Assembly (NCBI GenBank): GCA_016794365.1
Contig: JAEUKB010000074.1
Span: 49,121-113,120 of the forward strand
DNA from: Myxococcales bacterium
GTDB lineage: Bacteria > Myxococcota_A > Polyangia > Palsa-1104 > JAEUJZ01
Direction of reading: 5' to 3'
Length of the DNA: 64,000 bases
Shown in pieces: positions 43,463 through 52,201 of this stretch. The notes below the pieces were generated by a model. It worked only from the letters and a program-made list of their open reading frames with translations. It made no database searches and had not been told where the DNA came from. The first letter of the stretch is position 1, and each line of letters opens with the position of its first letter. Both the position numbers and the translations under genes were made by a program.

Positions 43463-43891
43463 TCACTCATCGTCCATGTGATCGCTCATGGACTCTTCAC
43501 CGCCGCCGCCGCCTCGACCGATGGTCTGACTCTTGGTCAGCTCTTCTTTTTCTTTCTCTTCTTTGCAGTCGATGCACAGCGTCGTAACGGGTCGCGCCAT
43601 CAAGCGACGGAACGAGATCGTCTCGCCGCAGTCTTCGCACTCGTCGATGGTCTTGTTTTCAAGCCGCTCAATCGCGCCGTTGATCTTGTTCAGCAAGAAC
43701 TTTTCACGGTCGCGCAGACGGAGTTCCGTCGAAAACAGCTCTTCTTCCATGGACTCGTCGATCGAGTCGCGGCCGATGCTGCGCTCTCGCTCCATGCTGA
43801 ACTTGAGCCCGTCCTTGGCTGACTGAAGCAGCCGGGCTCGCTCATCGAGGAGAACTTTTTCAAGCTGTGACCGCTGACTTTCGTTCAGCAT
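43463..43891 (-). CDS. DksA/TraR-family zinc-finger protein
   Basis: 142 residues. A coiled-coil N-terminal part (QRSQLEKVLLDERARLLQSA) is followed by LRDREKFLLNKINGAIERLE and a C4 zinc finger (CEDCGETISFRRLMARPVTTLC and CIDC). DksA-type proteins bind the RNA-polymerase secondary channel with ppGpp. The tail is Gly-rich then acidic (GRGGGGGEESMSDHMDDE). A strong promoter lies at 44013-44040. Probably first gene of a dksA-like/kinase/glgC transcript. Confidence 0.92.
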   Translation of the reverse strand: MLNESQRSQLEKVLLDERARLLQSAKDGLKFSMERERSIGRDSIDESMEEELFSTELRLRDREKFLLNKINGAIERLENKTIDECEDCGETISFRRLMARPVTTLCIDCKEEKEKEELTKSQTIGRGGGGGEESMSDHMDDE

Positions 43892-44012
43892 CTGTACGAA
43901 TCCCCTTCCTACCCGTCGGAAAATGTCGCTGGCAAGACTGCGCCCGTTACGTGAGTTCTAGCGTCTCCGTCGGGACAGCTAGGGGCCAGCTAAATGTCAT
44001 AAGGTAGCGTAC

Positions 44013-44040
44013 TCTATAGGGCTACACCGGGGTTTGTCAA
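44013..44040 (-). promoter_or_regulatory. Near-consensus sigma-70 promoter of the dksA-like gene
   Basis: On the minus strand TTGACA (44035-44040) and TATAGA (44013-44018) with a 16-bp spacer. The transcript would start near 44006, leaving a leader of about 115 nt before ATG 43891. Confidence 0.6.
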
Positions 44041-44126
44041 CGGGCGATTTCGGCGCTGGTAGGTGTGCCAGACGGCTGACTTTTTTTCGTAAAATGCCGA
44101 CTATCTCGCCGGGAGGATCAGGTTCG

Positions 44127-46793
44127 ATGACTACCGAGAACGCAAAGCGTGCGGACGAATCGGGGAGTGAGGGACGGGACTTGCGGGACGAGCAGCTGGA
44201 AACGCTGTGGCAGCGACTGCGCGCGGGACTTCATACGGTGGTGCTGTGCGACGCGGGTTCGCTGTGTCCCAGCGAGTCGTCTGCTGTGCGGCCCATCGTG
44301 ATCGACTGTGGGATGCATCCGCAGCCGCTCGGTGCGTTTTCAGAAGCGCAGCGACGATTGGCAGCGCTCTTGGGTTCTTCTACGACGCAGAGTCCGCTGT
44401 CGTTTGTGCCGGGGCTCGACGAAGCAGCCGATCGGGTGCTGAGCGGTCTGCGCCGACGCTTGATTGGCGAGCTGGCCGAGCAGACGCCGCTCTTGCAGGT
44501 GTCGCAAGCGCTGGAAAAGCTGTCGCAGCGATCGCTTCAGACCGGGCAGCGCTGGGCGCTGGTGTTCAATCGGGTAGAGCGCGCCGACGCAGACAGCCTG
44601 CATCTTCTGTCGCTGTTGTTTGCGCGTGCGATGCCGGTGCCGCTCGTGCTGTGCTTTTCGAGCGAGCCTCCAACCGGTGCGGCGCAAGAGCTGCTTTCGA
44701 CCGCACGTCGCATTGGCGGTGAAGAGTGCGTGATTCGTCGCTCCGAGACGCCATCGTCCGAGCGCTTGCCGCAGCTTCCGCAGCTTCCGTCTCTGTCGGC
44801 GCAGGTGATGCTGGTTCTGCGCGGTCTGGCGATCGCGGGCGCTGGCTGTGAAGTCGTGGTGCTGTCAGAGCTGTTGCTCTTGCCCGAGGCTGTTGTGCTG
44901 GCGTGTCTGCAAGAAGCGGCGGATGCGGGCGTAGCGATTGCCGACGATGGAGAAGGTCACTTCGAGCTGCTTCCCGAGCTGGCCAAGCAGATCCTCGCAA
45001 AGACGCTACCGTCGGTGGCTCGGGCCTATCATCGACGTTTGGCTTCGCTTTTGTCCGATCGCCAGCCTCCGTCATTGTCCGTCGCAGCCAGTGTTCCGAC
45101 CGCGCTTGCACAGGCCGACTTGGAACCGAGTGCGCGCTCGCTGTCGTCAGAGCTGGCTGTTTCCGATGGCGAGGCTGGGCCGGAGACTGCGGGCTCAGCG
45201 ATTTCGTCAGGATCGTCGGAAACCGTCACGCTGCCTTCCCTGTCCGTCGATGCAGCGCAAGAGCTTGCAGCATCCGAAGCGGTGGCAGCGAGCGCAGATT
45301 CAGCCACGCCCAGCGATGCTGCATCGTCAGGCGCAGCGCAAGCGGGCAAACCGGAAGCGGCTGCGAATCCAGAGAGCGTGTCGTCGCTGTCGGATGTGGT
45401 TGCTCCCAGCGATGGACTTGGCGATGGACTGCGCTGGCCCTATGGTGGAGCTGGAACGAGTACGGCACCGACGGCTACTGCCTTTGCCTCGCGGAGTGCT
45501 TCGCCCACAAACACGGCGTCTGAGACGGAAGCAGCGCGTGCGCAAGTGGCTGGCTCGATGCCGACGACGACAGAAGTGACAGCGCAAGCTGGGGCTCCTG
45601 CGACGAAGGCTGTAGACGCTCAGACGAGTGGTGAGCCGCACGGTCGCACGCCTCGCTTGGGTCGGGCGGCACGGCACTTGGTCGAAGCGGGAGAGCTGGA
45701 TCGCGGCATCGATCGCTATCTTCTCGCTGTCGAGCAAGCGCTGCGAGTCGGTGCGCTGAGAGAAGCGATGGCACTGGTCGAGCGTGCGGCGCGGCTTCTG
45801 TCTGAGCTGCCCGATTCGGACAAGCGACGGCTCCTGCGCATTCGTGCGCTCTGTGCGCGCGGTCGAATTCGCTGGCTGGGAGAAGGCCCGGATGCTCGCT
45901 TCACACTCGCGGGTGCCAAAGAGTCGTTTGAACAAGCGCGCGCGCTGCTGACACCGAGCGATCCGGCGGAGCTGCGCGCCCAGGTTGCGTCTCAGCTTGC
46001 GGCTGTGCTGGTCGAAATCGGAGACTTGCCATCGCTGGAAGCTGCGCTTCGTGAGCTATCTGAGACGAGCCGAGCCTTGCTGGAAAGCGGCGATGCGATG
46101 ATTGCGGCCCGGCTGTTAAACGATCAAGCCGCAGTGTATGTGCGCATCGGCGATCCGGTTCGGGCGGCTCATCTGCTGGAAGAGTCGCGACGGTTTTTCT
46201 CAAGTGGACGCTTTGGCAGCGACGATGAGCGTGCTGCGCTCGAGCTGGCAGAGACAGAGCATCTGCTGGCTCGTCTGCCGCTGCATGTTGCGTCGCGTCC
46301 GGGCCGGGAAAAAGACGCGGTTGCGCTCGGACGCTCGCATGCCCAAGAAGCTGCTGCGACGTACAAGCGACTCGGAATGCGACGTGAGCTGGCGCATGTG
46401 CTGGAAACGCTCGGACGACTGGAAACGCTGGGCGGACGACATGACGCAGCGCTCGCGCAGCTGTCCCTGGCCGCGCAGATTGAGCGAGAGCTTCACGATG
46501 TGCTCGGGCTGGCGCGAACCACCGCAGCGATGGCGGATGTGCTCCTCGCGGCAGGACAGCTTGGTGGTGCGCTGACGCTGCTGCATGAATCGCTGGCACT
46601 GAATGTCGAAAAAGGCTCACCGATCGGACTGGCCTTTGTGCGACGCAGCGTGGAACGAATTGCCGATCGGCTGTCCAGAGCGCAGGCTTCAGGGGTTCTT
46701 CTCGACGAGCGACGCGCAGTTGGTCAGCTGCTAGAGCAGCTCGCGATGGCCGAACAGCAGCTCGGACGCGTTCGCTTGCCCGCTGAGTTTTAG
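44127..46793 (+). CDS. Large TPR protein with a P-loop-less NTPase-like domain
   Basis: 888 residues; GGGAGG about 10 nt before ATG 44127 decides the start. Residues about 30-330 have the layout of an AAA/STAND NTPase: RWALVFNRVERADADSLHLL is a degenerate Walker-B line (normally DDLHWADADSL), and a later winged-helix-like part reads LVLRGLAIAGAGCEVVVLSE. No Walker A (GxxxxGKT) is seen where it should be. A 200-residue Ala/Ser-rich linker follows, then TPRs (GRAARHLVEAGELDRGIDRY onward). It is possibly a scaffold derived from a STAND regulator. Confidence 0.85.
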   Translation: MTTENAKRADESGSEGRDLRDEQLETLWQRLRAGLHTVVLCDAGSLCPSESSAVRPIVIDCGMHPQPLGAFSEAQRRLAALLGSSTTQSPLSFVPGLDEAADRVLSGLRRRLIGELAEQTPLLQVSQALEKLSQRSLQTGQRWALVFNRVERADADSLHLLSLLFARAMPVPLVLCFSSEPPTGAAQELLSTARRIGGEECVIRRSETPSSERLPQLPQLPSLSAQVMLVLRGLAIAGAGCEVVVLSELLLLPEAVVLACLQEAADAGVAIADDGEGHFELLPELAKQILAKTLPSVARAYHRRLASLLSDRQPPSLSVAASVPTALAQADLEPSARSLSSELAVSDGEAGPETAGSAISSGSSETVTLPSLSVDAAQELAASEAVAASADSATPSDAASSGAAQAGKPEAAANPESVSSLSDVVAPSDGLGDGLRWPYGGAGTSTAPTATAFASRSASPTNTASETEAARAQVAGSMPTTTEVTAQAGAPATKAVDAQTSGEPHGRTPRLGRAARHLVEAGELDRGIDRYLLAVEQALRVGALREAMALVERAARLLSELPDSDKRRLLRIRALCARGRIRWLGEGPDARFTLAGAKESFEQARALLTPSDPAELRAQVASQLAAVLVEIGDLPSLEAALRELSETSRALLESGDAMIAARLLNDQAAVYVRIGDPVRAAHLLEESRRFFSSGRFGSDDERAALELAETEHLLARLPLHVASRPGREKDAVALGRSHAQEAAATYKRLGMRRELAHVLETLGRLETLGGRHDAALAQLSLAAQIERELHDVLGLARTTAAMADVLLAAGQLGGALTLLHESLALNVEKGSPIGLAFVRRSVERIADRLSRAQASGVLLDERRAVGQLLEQLAMAEQQLGRVRLPAEF

Positions 46794-46904
46794 CTGCACA
46801 GCGATGGCCATCCGGCGGATGAAGCAGAAGCCGTTGAGCCTGCTTCCTTCCTGGTAGCGATCGCGTACACTGGACTCTACCGCGCCAAAGGTTGGGCAGA
46901 CCCG

Positions 46905-47423
46905 ATGAGTAACGCTCTCGATACAACGGAGCTCACGGAGCTTGCGAACAAACTGGGCTCAGAAGAGTTTGCGAGTCGTTTCCCGCATCTCTTCTTGGTC
47001 TTTTACGAAACCGTCGATGCTGTCGGCGTTTCGTCGTTCGCAACGCAGGTTATCTCGAAGGATGCCGCGCGAGGTCGTCCGACGAGCCAAGTTCGTGTGG
47101 TGCCGCTCATCAAAGCGCCCAACAATCCGTATTCGGATCGGATTTCCCTCGGACGAGCACGCAACTGCGATGTGGTGCTGCGCAATCCGTCGGTGTCCAA
47201 GCTTCATGCGCACATTCGCAAGGAGCCGAACGGAACCTGGGTCGTGATTGATGCGAACTCGCACAACGGCACGACCATCGACGGACAGCGCGTCGCAGCT
47301 TCACAGCCCATACCGATCAAGATCGGCGAGCCGATTACGTTTGGTGGGATGGTGGTTCGGATTGCGACAGCGTCGATGGTGTACCAAGCGCTGCTCGGTC
47401 GTCCGCCGTGGGGAAATCGCTAG
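46905..47423 (+). CDS. FHA-domain protein
   Basis: 172 residues, soluble. The N-terminal 60 residues are unassigned; an FHA domain at about 75-155 shows ISLGRARNCDVVLRNPSVSK, LHAHIRKEPNG and DANSHNGTTIDGQRV, with Arg, Ser and Asn in place for pThr binding. The start lacks a clear ribosome-binding site; the promoter may be a TACACT box about 35 nt upstream. Convergent with prfA (9-bp gap). Confidence 0.9.
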   Translation: MSNALDTTELTELANKLGSEEFASRFPHLFLVFYETVDAVGVSSFATQVISKDAARGRPTSQVRVVPLIKAPNNPYSDRISLGRARNCDVVLRNPSVSKLHAHIRKEPNGTWVVIDANSHNGTTIDGQRVAASQPIPIKIGEPITFGGMVVRIATASMVYQALLGRPPWGNR

Positions 47424-47432
47424 CGTCGGCGC

Positions 47433-48512
47433 TTAGGTTTCGCCTTTGAGCAGCTCTGCCTGATGATGGGCGCGCAGTGCGTCGATCACGTCTTGAACGT
47501 CTCCGTCCATGAACTTCTGTAGGTTGTGCCGAGTCAGCCCGATGCGGTGATCGGTGACGCGATCCTGCGGGAAGTTGTAGGTGCGGATTTTTTCGGAGCG
47601 ATCGCCGCTCTTGACCTGAAGCCTGCGGGCTTCTCGCTCGGCGGATTCCTGCTTTTCACGCTCGATATCGAGCAGCTTGGTGCGCAGGATTCGCATCGCG
47701 GTGGCGCGGTTTTTGTGCTGCGACTTTTCTTGCTGACAGCGCACGATGATGCCGCTTGGGATGTGCATGATCTGGACAGCAGAGTCGGTGGTGTTGACCG
47801 ACTGACCGCCGGGACCACCGGATCGCATCACTTCGATGCGGAGGTCTTTTTCCTCGATCTTGACGTCCACATCTTCGGCTTCGGGAAGCACTGCAACCGT
47901 CGCCGCAGAGGTATGGATTCGTCCCTGCGCTTCCGTTTCGGGCACGCGCTGAACGCGATGCACACCGGATTCGTACTTCAGCTCGGAATACACCTTGCCG
48001 TTTCCGGTGGCGCTGATCATCGCGATGACTTCTTTGAGTCCGCCCGCTGCCGCTTCCGAGATGCTTAGGATCTCGACGCGCCAGTGCTTGCGCTCGGCGT
48101 AGCGGATGTACATGCGGAACAAGTCACCCGCAAACAGCGCTGCTTCTTCACCGCCGGTTCCTGCTCGGATTTCGAGAACGATGTTTTTGTCGTCGTTCTT
48201 GTCCTTGGGCAAAAGCAGCAGCTTGAGCTTGTTCTCGGTCTCTTCGCGCAGGAGCGTGAGTCGCTGTTCTTCTTCACGCGCCATGGTGCGCAGGTCGGGA
48301 TCCGACTCACGCAACAGCGGCGCATTCTGCTCGAGGTCCAAGAGGACTTTGTTGTACTCACGATAAGCGAGCACAAGCTCTTCGATCTCAGCGCGCTCTT
48401 TGGCCAGCTTGAGAAAGGAGCTCTGTTTGGCCAAAACGTCGGGATCCGCGAGCTGGACTTCTAAGTCCTGATAGCGGTTCTCGACCTCAGCCAGCTTGTC
48501 GAACATCGACAT
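47433..48512 (-). CDS. prfA: Peptide chain release factor 1
   Basis: 359 residues, full length for RF1. It recognises UAA/UAG and releases the peptide. The GGQ motif is in MRSGGPGGQSVNTTDSAVQI; the N-terminal helical domain and RTYNFPQDRVTDHRIGLTRH are typical. It follows rpmE by 32 bp, an arrangement common in bacteria, so both are probably one transcript. No prmC downstream in the window. Confidence 0.97.
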   Translation of the reverse strand: MSMFDKLAEVENRYQDLEVQLADPDVLAKQSSFLKLAKERAEIEELVLAYREYNKVLLDLEQNAPLLRESDPDLRTMAREEEQRLTLLREETENKLKLLLLPKDKNDDKNIVLEIRAGTGGEEAALFAGDLFRMYIRYAERKHWRVEILSISEAAAGGLKEVIAMISATGNGKVYSELKYESGVHRVQRVPETEAQGRIHTSAATVAVLPEAEDVDVKIEEKDLRIEVMRSGGPGGQSVNTTDSAVQIMHIPSGIIVRCQQEKSQHKNRATAMRILRTKLLDIEREKQESAEREARRLQVKSGDRSEKIRTYNFPQDRVTDHRIGLTRHNLQKFMDGDVQDVIDALRAHHQAELLKGET

Positions 48513-48544
48513 GGGCTAGGTACCCGACGAAGAGGAACGAAACA

Positions 48545-48928
48545 TTACGCCTTGGGCTTCTTGTCAGCCTTCGGAGCCTCAGCCTTCTTTTCGGCCTTGG
48601 GAGCTTCAGCCTTCTTGGGGGCTTCGGCCTTCTTTTCAGCCTTGGGGGCTTCAGCCTTCTTTTCGACCTTGGGAGCCTCGGCTCTCTTTTCGAGCGCCTT
48701 GGCCGCTTCAGCAACGATCGAGCCCGACTTGAGCTGATAGCGCTTGTTGAAGCGGTCGATACGGCCAGCAGCGTCGAGCAGCTTCTGCTTGCCGGTATAG
48801 AACGGATGGCAGCGAGAGCAGATTTCGACCGAGAACGAGCCACGGGTCGAGGCGATTTCGTGAACCGCGCCGCAAGCGCAGGTGATGGTGGCGAGTTGGT
48901 AGTTGGGATGGATACCGGCTTTGGCCAT
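48545..48928 (-). CDS. rpmE: 50S ribosomal protein L31 with repetitive C-terminal extension
   Basis: 127 residues; ordinary L31 is about 70. Residues 1-70 are a normal zinc-type L31 (MAKAGIHPNYQLATITCACG, EICSRCHPFYTGKQKLLDAA, FNKRY). The remaining about 55 residues are Lys/Ala/Glu/Pro repeats of AEAPKAEKK type. AAGGAAG about 9 nt before ATG 48928 supports the start; upstream ATG 48952 lacks support. A leader hairpin at 48953-48967 precedes it. Divergent from the J-domain gene. Confidence 0.96.
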   Translation of the reverse strand: MAKAGIHPNYQLATITCACGAVHEIASTRGSFSVEICSRCHPFYTGKQKLLDAAGRIDRFNKRYQLKSGSIVAEAAKALEKRAEAPKVEKKAEAPKAEKKAEAPKKAEAPKAEKKAEAPKADKKPKA

Positions 48929-48952
48929 GGTGAAGTCTTCCTTACAATTCAA

Positions 48953-48967
48953 CGGGCTTTGCGCCCG
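48953..48967 (-). promoter_or_regulatory. Hairpin in rpmE leader
   Basis: CGGGC and GCCCG form a 5-bp GC stem with a 5-nt loop (GCAAA on the minus strand), 24 nt upstream of the rpmE ATG. L31 leaders are autoregulated in other bacteria; whether this one is cannot be told. Confidence 0.3.
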
Positions 48968-49004
48968 GCCGAACGAGATTGATTTACTTATCTTCTCTTT
49001 CCGC

Positions 49005-49796
49005 GTGAATCAAGATCCTTTGCTACACTCCGCCACGATCGTGACCGCACAACGCTTGCCAGGCCCGCTCGAGATCGCGCAGCTGGTCTATGAGCACACC
49101 GCCAGAGGCCATCGCGGCCTGATCGAAGTGGAGACGGCCAAAGGGCACTTGCGGCTACAGCTTGGATCGGGTTTTGTGCTGGCAATGGACCTGGGCCCGC
49201 ATGCTCCGGCTGGATCGGAATCGCAGGTTCGCTATCTGCTACGCGCGCGCGGAATGGCACGGTTTCGGCTGGGCCAAGGGTTGTCTGGACGGTTTGCGAT
49301 CGATCCGTTTCGTCCTGATGCCGGCATTCGTCAGCACGTCGAAGCGCAGAACTTATCGACGGAACGGCTGCGCGAGCGCGTGGGTCAAAAGTCGCTCACC
49401 GTGAGCCTGCCGCCGCATCCTTCCGCGCTGTTTTCCGAGGAGCGCGAGATCGTCTCGTGGCTAGAGCAGGCGCAGACGATTGAGCAGCTCTTACAGCGGG
49501 GAGCGCTTCCTTCTTCGCGGCTTTTGCGACTGCTGGTCTATTTGGATGCGCTCGGCGTGCTGGTGGTGGGTCTTGCGACCGGACAGCTCGCGGCGGCCTA
49601 TGCTCTGCTTGAACTGCCTGCGTCAGCCACGAGCAGCGATGTAAAGAGCGCTTATCGTCGCTTGGCGCGAACGCTACATCCCGATCAGTTTCCCGGTGCA
49701 TCGTCGGCAGAGCTGCGTGCGCTGTCCGATCGCTTTGCGGCGGTTGCTGCGGCTTATCGACTGCTGTCCGATGCGCTCGCGACGCGATCGGAGTAA
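49005..49796 (+). CDS. DUF4388/PATAN-like domain fused to a C-terminal J domain
   Basis: About 263 residues from GTG 49005 (GTG 49041 also possible; neither has a clear ribosome site). The N-terminal part (LEIAQLVYEHTARGHRGLIE, LRLQLGSGFVLAMDLGP) resembles DUF4388/PATAN regulatory domains. The last about 65 residues are a J domain (YALLELPASATSSDVKSAYR, RLARTLHPDQF) with the HPD motif that stimulates DnaK. No G/F or zinc region. The next gene (JAMM) starts 4 nt after the stop. Confidence 0.82.
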   Translation: MNQDPLLHSATIVTAQRLPGPLEIAQLVYEHTARGHRGLIEVETAKGHLRLQLGSGFVLAMDLGPHAPAGSESQVRYLLRARGMARFRLGQGLSGRFAIDPFRPDAGIRQHVEAQNLSTERLRERVGQKSLTVSLPPHPSALFSEEREIVSWLEQAQTIEQLLQRGALPSSRLLRLLVYLDALGVLVVGLATGQLAAAYALLELPASATSSDVKSAYRRLARTLHPDQFPGASSAELRALSDRFAAVAAAYRLLSDALATRSE

Positions 49797-49800
49797 GTCC

Positions 49801-50310
49801 GTGCGGATCGTACCTGTGATTTCTCCGACGCTGCTGCGGATGTGTTTTGCGCAAGCCTGGCGTCAGTATCCCAACGAAGCGTGCGGGCTTTTGTTTGGAC
49901 CGATGGGACAGCTATCGTCGCTGCGCATCTGTGAAAACGATCAAGATCGGCTGCATGTTCGCGATCCGATCGAGTTTCCACGCGACGGACACAGTGCATT
50001 TCGACTGCGCTTTGCGGATGTGTGCTGGCTGCTGGACTCGCTGCGATCGACGGAGCCAGCTCAGGTGCTCTTTCACTCGCACATGGATGTGGGCGCGGAC
50101 TTTTCGTCAGAGGATCGACGGGCAGCGCTGCACGACGGACGGCCCATCTATCCCGTCGATCACCTGATCGTGGATGTCACATCGAGCGGCGTGCGCGGTG
50201 CCAAGCTGTTTCGGTTTTCGTCGAAAAGCGCGGACTTTCGGCTTGTCGCGGAATACGACGAGCACGGCGCGCCCACCGCGTGCTCCGCGTCCACTTCGCA
50301 GGCTACGTAA
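49801..50310 (+). CDS. JAMM/MPN+ metalloprotease
   Basis: 169 residues from GTG 49801; GGAG at the end of the previous gene provides the ribosome site. The catalytic Glu is in NEACGLLFGP, and the JAMM signature is HSHMDVGADFSSED (H-x-H, then Ser and Asp at the right spacing). Bacterial JAMM enzymes remove ubiquitin-like or sulfur-carrier proteins such as CysO/MoaD types; no such carrier is in the window. Its 3' end overlaps the convergent radical SAM gene by 8 bp. Confidence 0.88.
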   Translation: MRIVPVISPTLLRMCFAQAWRQYPNEACGLLFGPMGQLSSLRICENDQDRLHVRDPIEFPRDGHSAFRLRFADVCWLLDSLRSTEPAQVLFHSHMDVGADFSSEDRRAALHDGRPIYPVDHLIVDVTSSGVRGAKLFRFSSKSADFRLVAEYDEHGAPTACSASTSQAT

Positions 50311-51886
50311 GCGGCGCGAGCGGCAGTCGCAGACGCGCATCGGTCGGCAGGCTCTGCACGCGAGCTTCCGTCGGTACGTGATAAGTTGCAAAGCCCTCAA
50401 ACGCGCGACGCCAAGCGGCAAAAGAACCTCCGGCCAGGTGCGCGGCATAAGCGCGAAGTCCAGCGTCGGCGCCACCTTGGGCCAGCAGATATTCGACCCA
50501 CGCCCAGCGAGCGGATGTCGGTCGGACTTCCGCGCAGCCTTTTAGACCTTGCTTGAGCCGCTGCAAGCGACGCTCGACTTCGGGAATTCCAGCAAACGGC
50601 GCACCATCGAGAGGCGTGTTTCGTTTGGCGACAAACGGCGCGATTCCGTAGGCCAAGCGAATGATCTTGGAGATCTCTTTGGCAAAGCCAACCAGCTCGT
50701 CGATGTCTTCGTCTGTCTCGTCGGGAAGGCCCACCATCATGTAGACCTTCAAGGTCTTCATTCCGTGCTGCTTGGCCAGCTCTGCGGATCGCATGATGTG
50801 ACGCGCTTTGGTGCGGCGCTCGATCTTGTCGCGCATGCGCTCGCTGGAACCGTCGCTGGCTACCGTGAGCGTGCGATAACCGCCTTTGGCGAGCAGCCCG
50901 ACGATTTCATCGGTCAAGCGATCGGCGCGAAGTGAGCTGATTCCGACGGACAGACCGCGCTCGTTGACGACGTGATCGAGGATCTCGGGCAGCTTGGGAT
51001 GATCGGTTACCGCAGCACCGACGAGACCGACGCGCGTGATATCGGCTGGCAGCAGCGACTTGACGCGCTCGGGAGACACCAGGCGCATGCCACCGTTTGT
51101 GGAGCGACGCATGACACAGTAGGTGCAGCCTCGGGAACAGCCGCGCTCAGGCTCGATCAAAAACATCGAGCTTAGCTCGGTGTGCGGCGTCAGAATCGAT
51201 GAAGTGGCAGGCAGCTTGGCGTCGTCGGCAGCAGCGACCTTGGGCAGACGCTCGCCGTGCTGGGCAGGAACCCAGACGCCGGGCAGCTCACTTAACTTGA
51301 TGAGCAGTGCTTCGCGATCGCTGTCCGACGGAACGATCGATCCAACACCGGCTGTGAGCAGCGTATCGACGACAACTGGCAGCACATCTTCGGCTTCACC
51401 CATCACCACCACGTCGGCAAAGGCATAGAGCGGCGTGGGGTTTGAAAACGTGAGCGGTCCGCCGCAGATGACGAGCGGATGTCGCGTGTCTCTTTCGCTG
51501 CGCAGCACGGGAATGCCAGCGATTTCCAAGCACGAAAACAGGCCGGTTAGTTCCAGCTCGTACGCGACGGAAAACAGGATGACTGGCGATTCCTCGATAC
51601 GAGCCTGTGACTCGTAGGTCAGCAGCGGCAGACGCGCGCGCTTCCAGCTTTCGACATCGTCGGGTAGAAAGGCTCGCTCAGCGGACACTTCAGGACGGCT
51701 CGGATCGTTGAGCAGCCGATACACAACCTGATATCCGAGCGACGACATACCGACGTGATACGGGCTGGGATAGACAAGCGGCAAGCGCAGGGTGTTGCCG
51801 CGCTGGGTCGGGATGAGAAGCCGCTCAGCCTCCAGGCGAGAGGCAATTTGAGAACGAACGGCTGCGACGAAAGAAGACTGCTTCAC
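50303..51886 (-). CDS. Radical SAM protein with B12-binding-like N-terminus
   Basis: 527 residues. The N-terminal third (LVYPSPYHVGMSSLGYQVVY ... VILFSVAYELELTGLFSCLE) has a B12-binding-like fold; the radical SAM core has the 4Fe-4S motif CSRGCTYC (in IEPERGCSRG...) and MKTLKVYMMVGLPDETDEDI. It resembles the YgiQ/TIGR03960-type family. Unlike many of these it has no DUF2344 fusion. Reaction unknown. Confidence 0.85.
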   Translation of the reverse strand: MKQSSFVAAVRSQIASRLEAERLLIPTQRGNTLRLPLVYPSPYHVGMSSLGYQVVYRLLNDPSRPEVSAERAFLPDDVESWKRARLPLLTYESQARIEESPVILFSVAYELELTGLFSCLEIAGIPVLRSERDTRHPLVICGGPLTFSNPTPLYAFADVVVMGEAEDVLPVVVDTLLTAGVGSIVPSDSDREALLIKLSELPGVWVPAQHGERLPKVAAADDAKLPATSSILTPHTELSSMFLIEPERGCSRGCTYCVMRRSTNGGMRLVSPERVKSLLPADITRVGLVGAAVTDHPKLPEILDHVVNERGLSVGISSLRADRLTDEIVGLLAKGGYRTLTVASDGSSERMRDKIERRTKARHIMRSAELAKQHGMKTLKVYMMVGLPDETDEDIDELVGFAKEISKIIRLAYGIAPFVAKRNTPLDGAPFAGIPEVERRLQRLKQGLKGCAEVRPTSARWAWVEYLLAQGGADAGLRAYAAHLAGGSFAAWRRAFEGFATYHVPTEARVQSLPTDARLRLPLAPLT

Positions 51887-51957
51887 GAGTGCGTCTGAAG
51901 TGAGAGGTCAGCAAGGATCGCCGGACAAGAGAAGCTTGCGCGGCGGCGAGCGGCGAA

Positions 51958-52188
51958 CTACTTGCCCTCGATCATTTTGGCTTCTTTGCACTGTGCCGGG
52001 CCTGCGGTGTTTGGCTGCGGACAGTAGAAGACCTTGCTGGAAAAGATGAGCCCGCCCATGCCGGTGGTCTTGACGTACCACGCCTCGCCGGTCATCGCGG
52101 TGTTGCCGCCCATCGCCGAGCCAATGTTGGCACAGCCCGACAGCGACATAAAAAGCCCAAGGAACGAAAGAACACAGAGCTTGCGCAT
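51958..52188 (-). CDS. Small lipoprotein A
   Basis: 76 residues; AAGGAG 9 nt before ATG 52188. A lipoprotein signal ends in FMSLSGC. Mature part: AWYVKTTGMGGLIFSSKVFY, then CPQPNTAGPAQC. It shares the A-(W/F)-x-VKTT-x-x-GG core and a Cys-x(7-9)-Cys end with the next gene upstream (52202-52402), so the two are paralogues. Function unknown. Confidence 0.82.
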   Translation of the reverse strand: MRKLCVLSFLGLFMSLSGCANIGSAMGGNTAMTGEAWYVKTTGMGGLIFSSKVFYCPQPNTAGPAQCKEAKMIEGK

Positions 52189-52201
52189 GTTGGGTGGCTC
52201 C

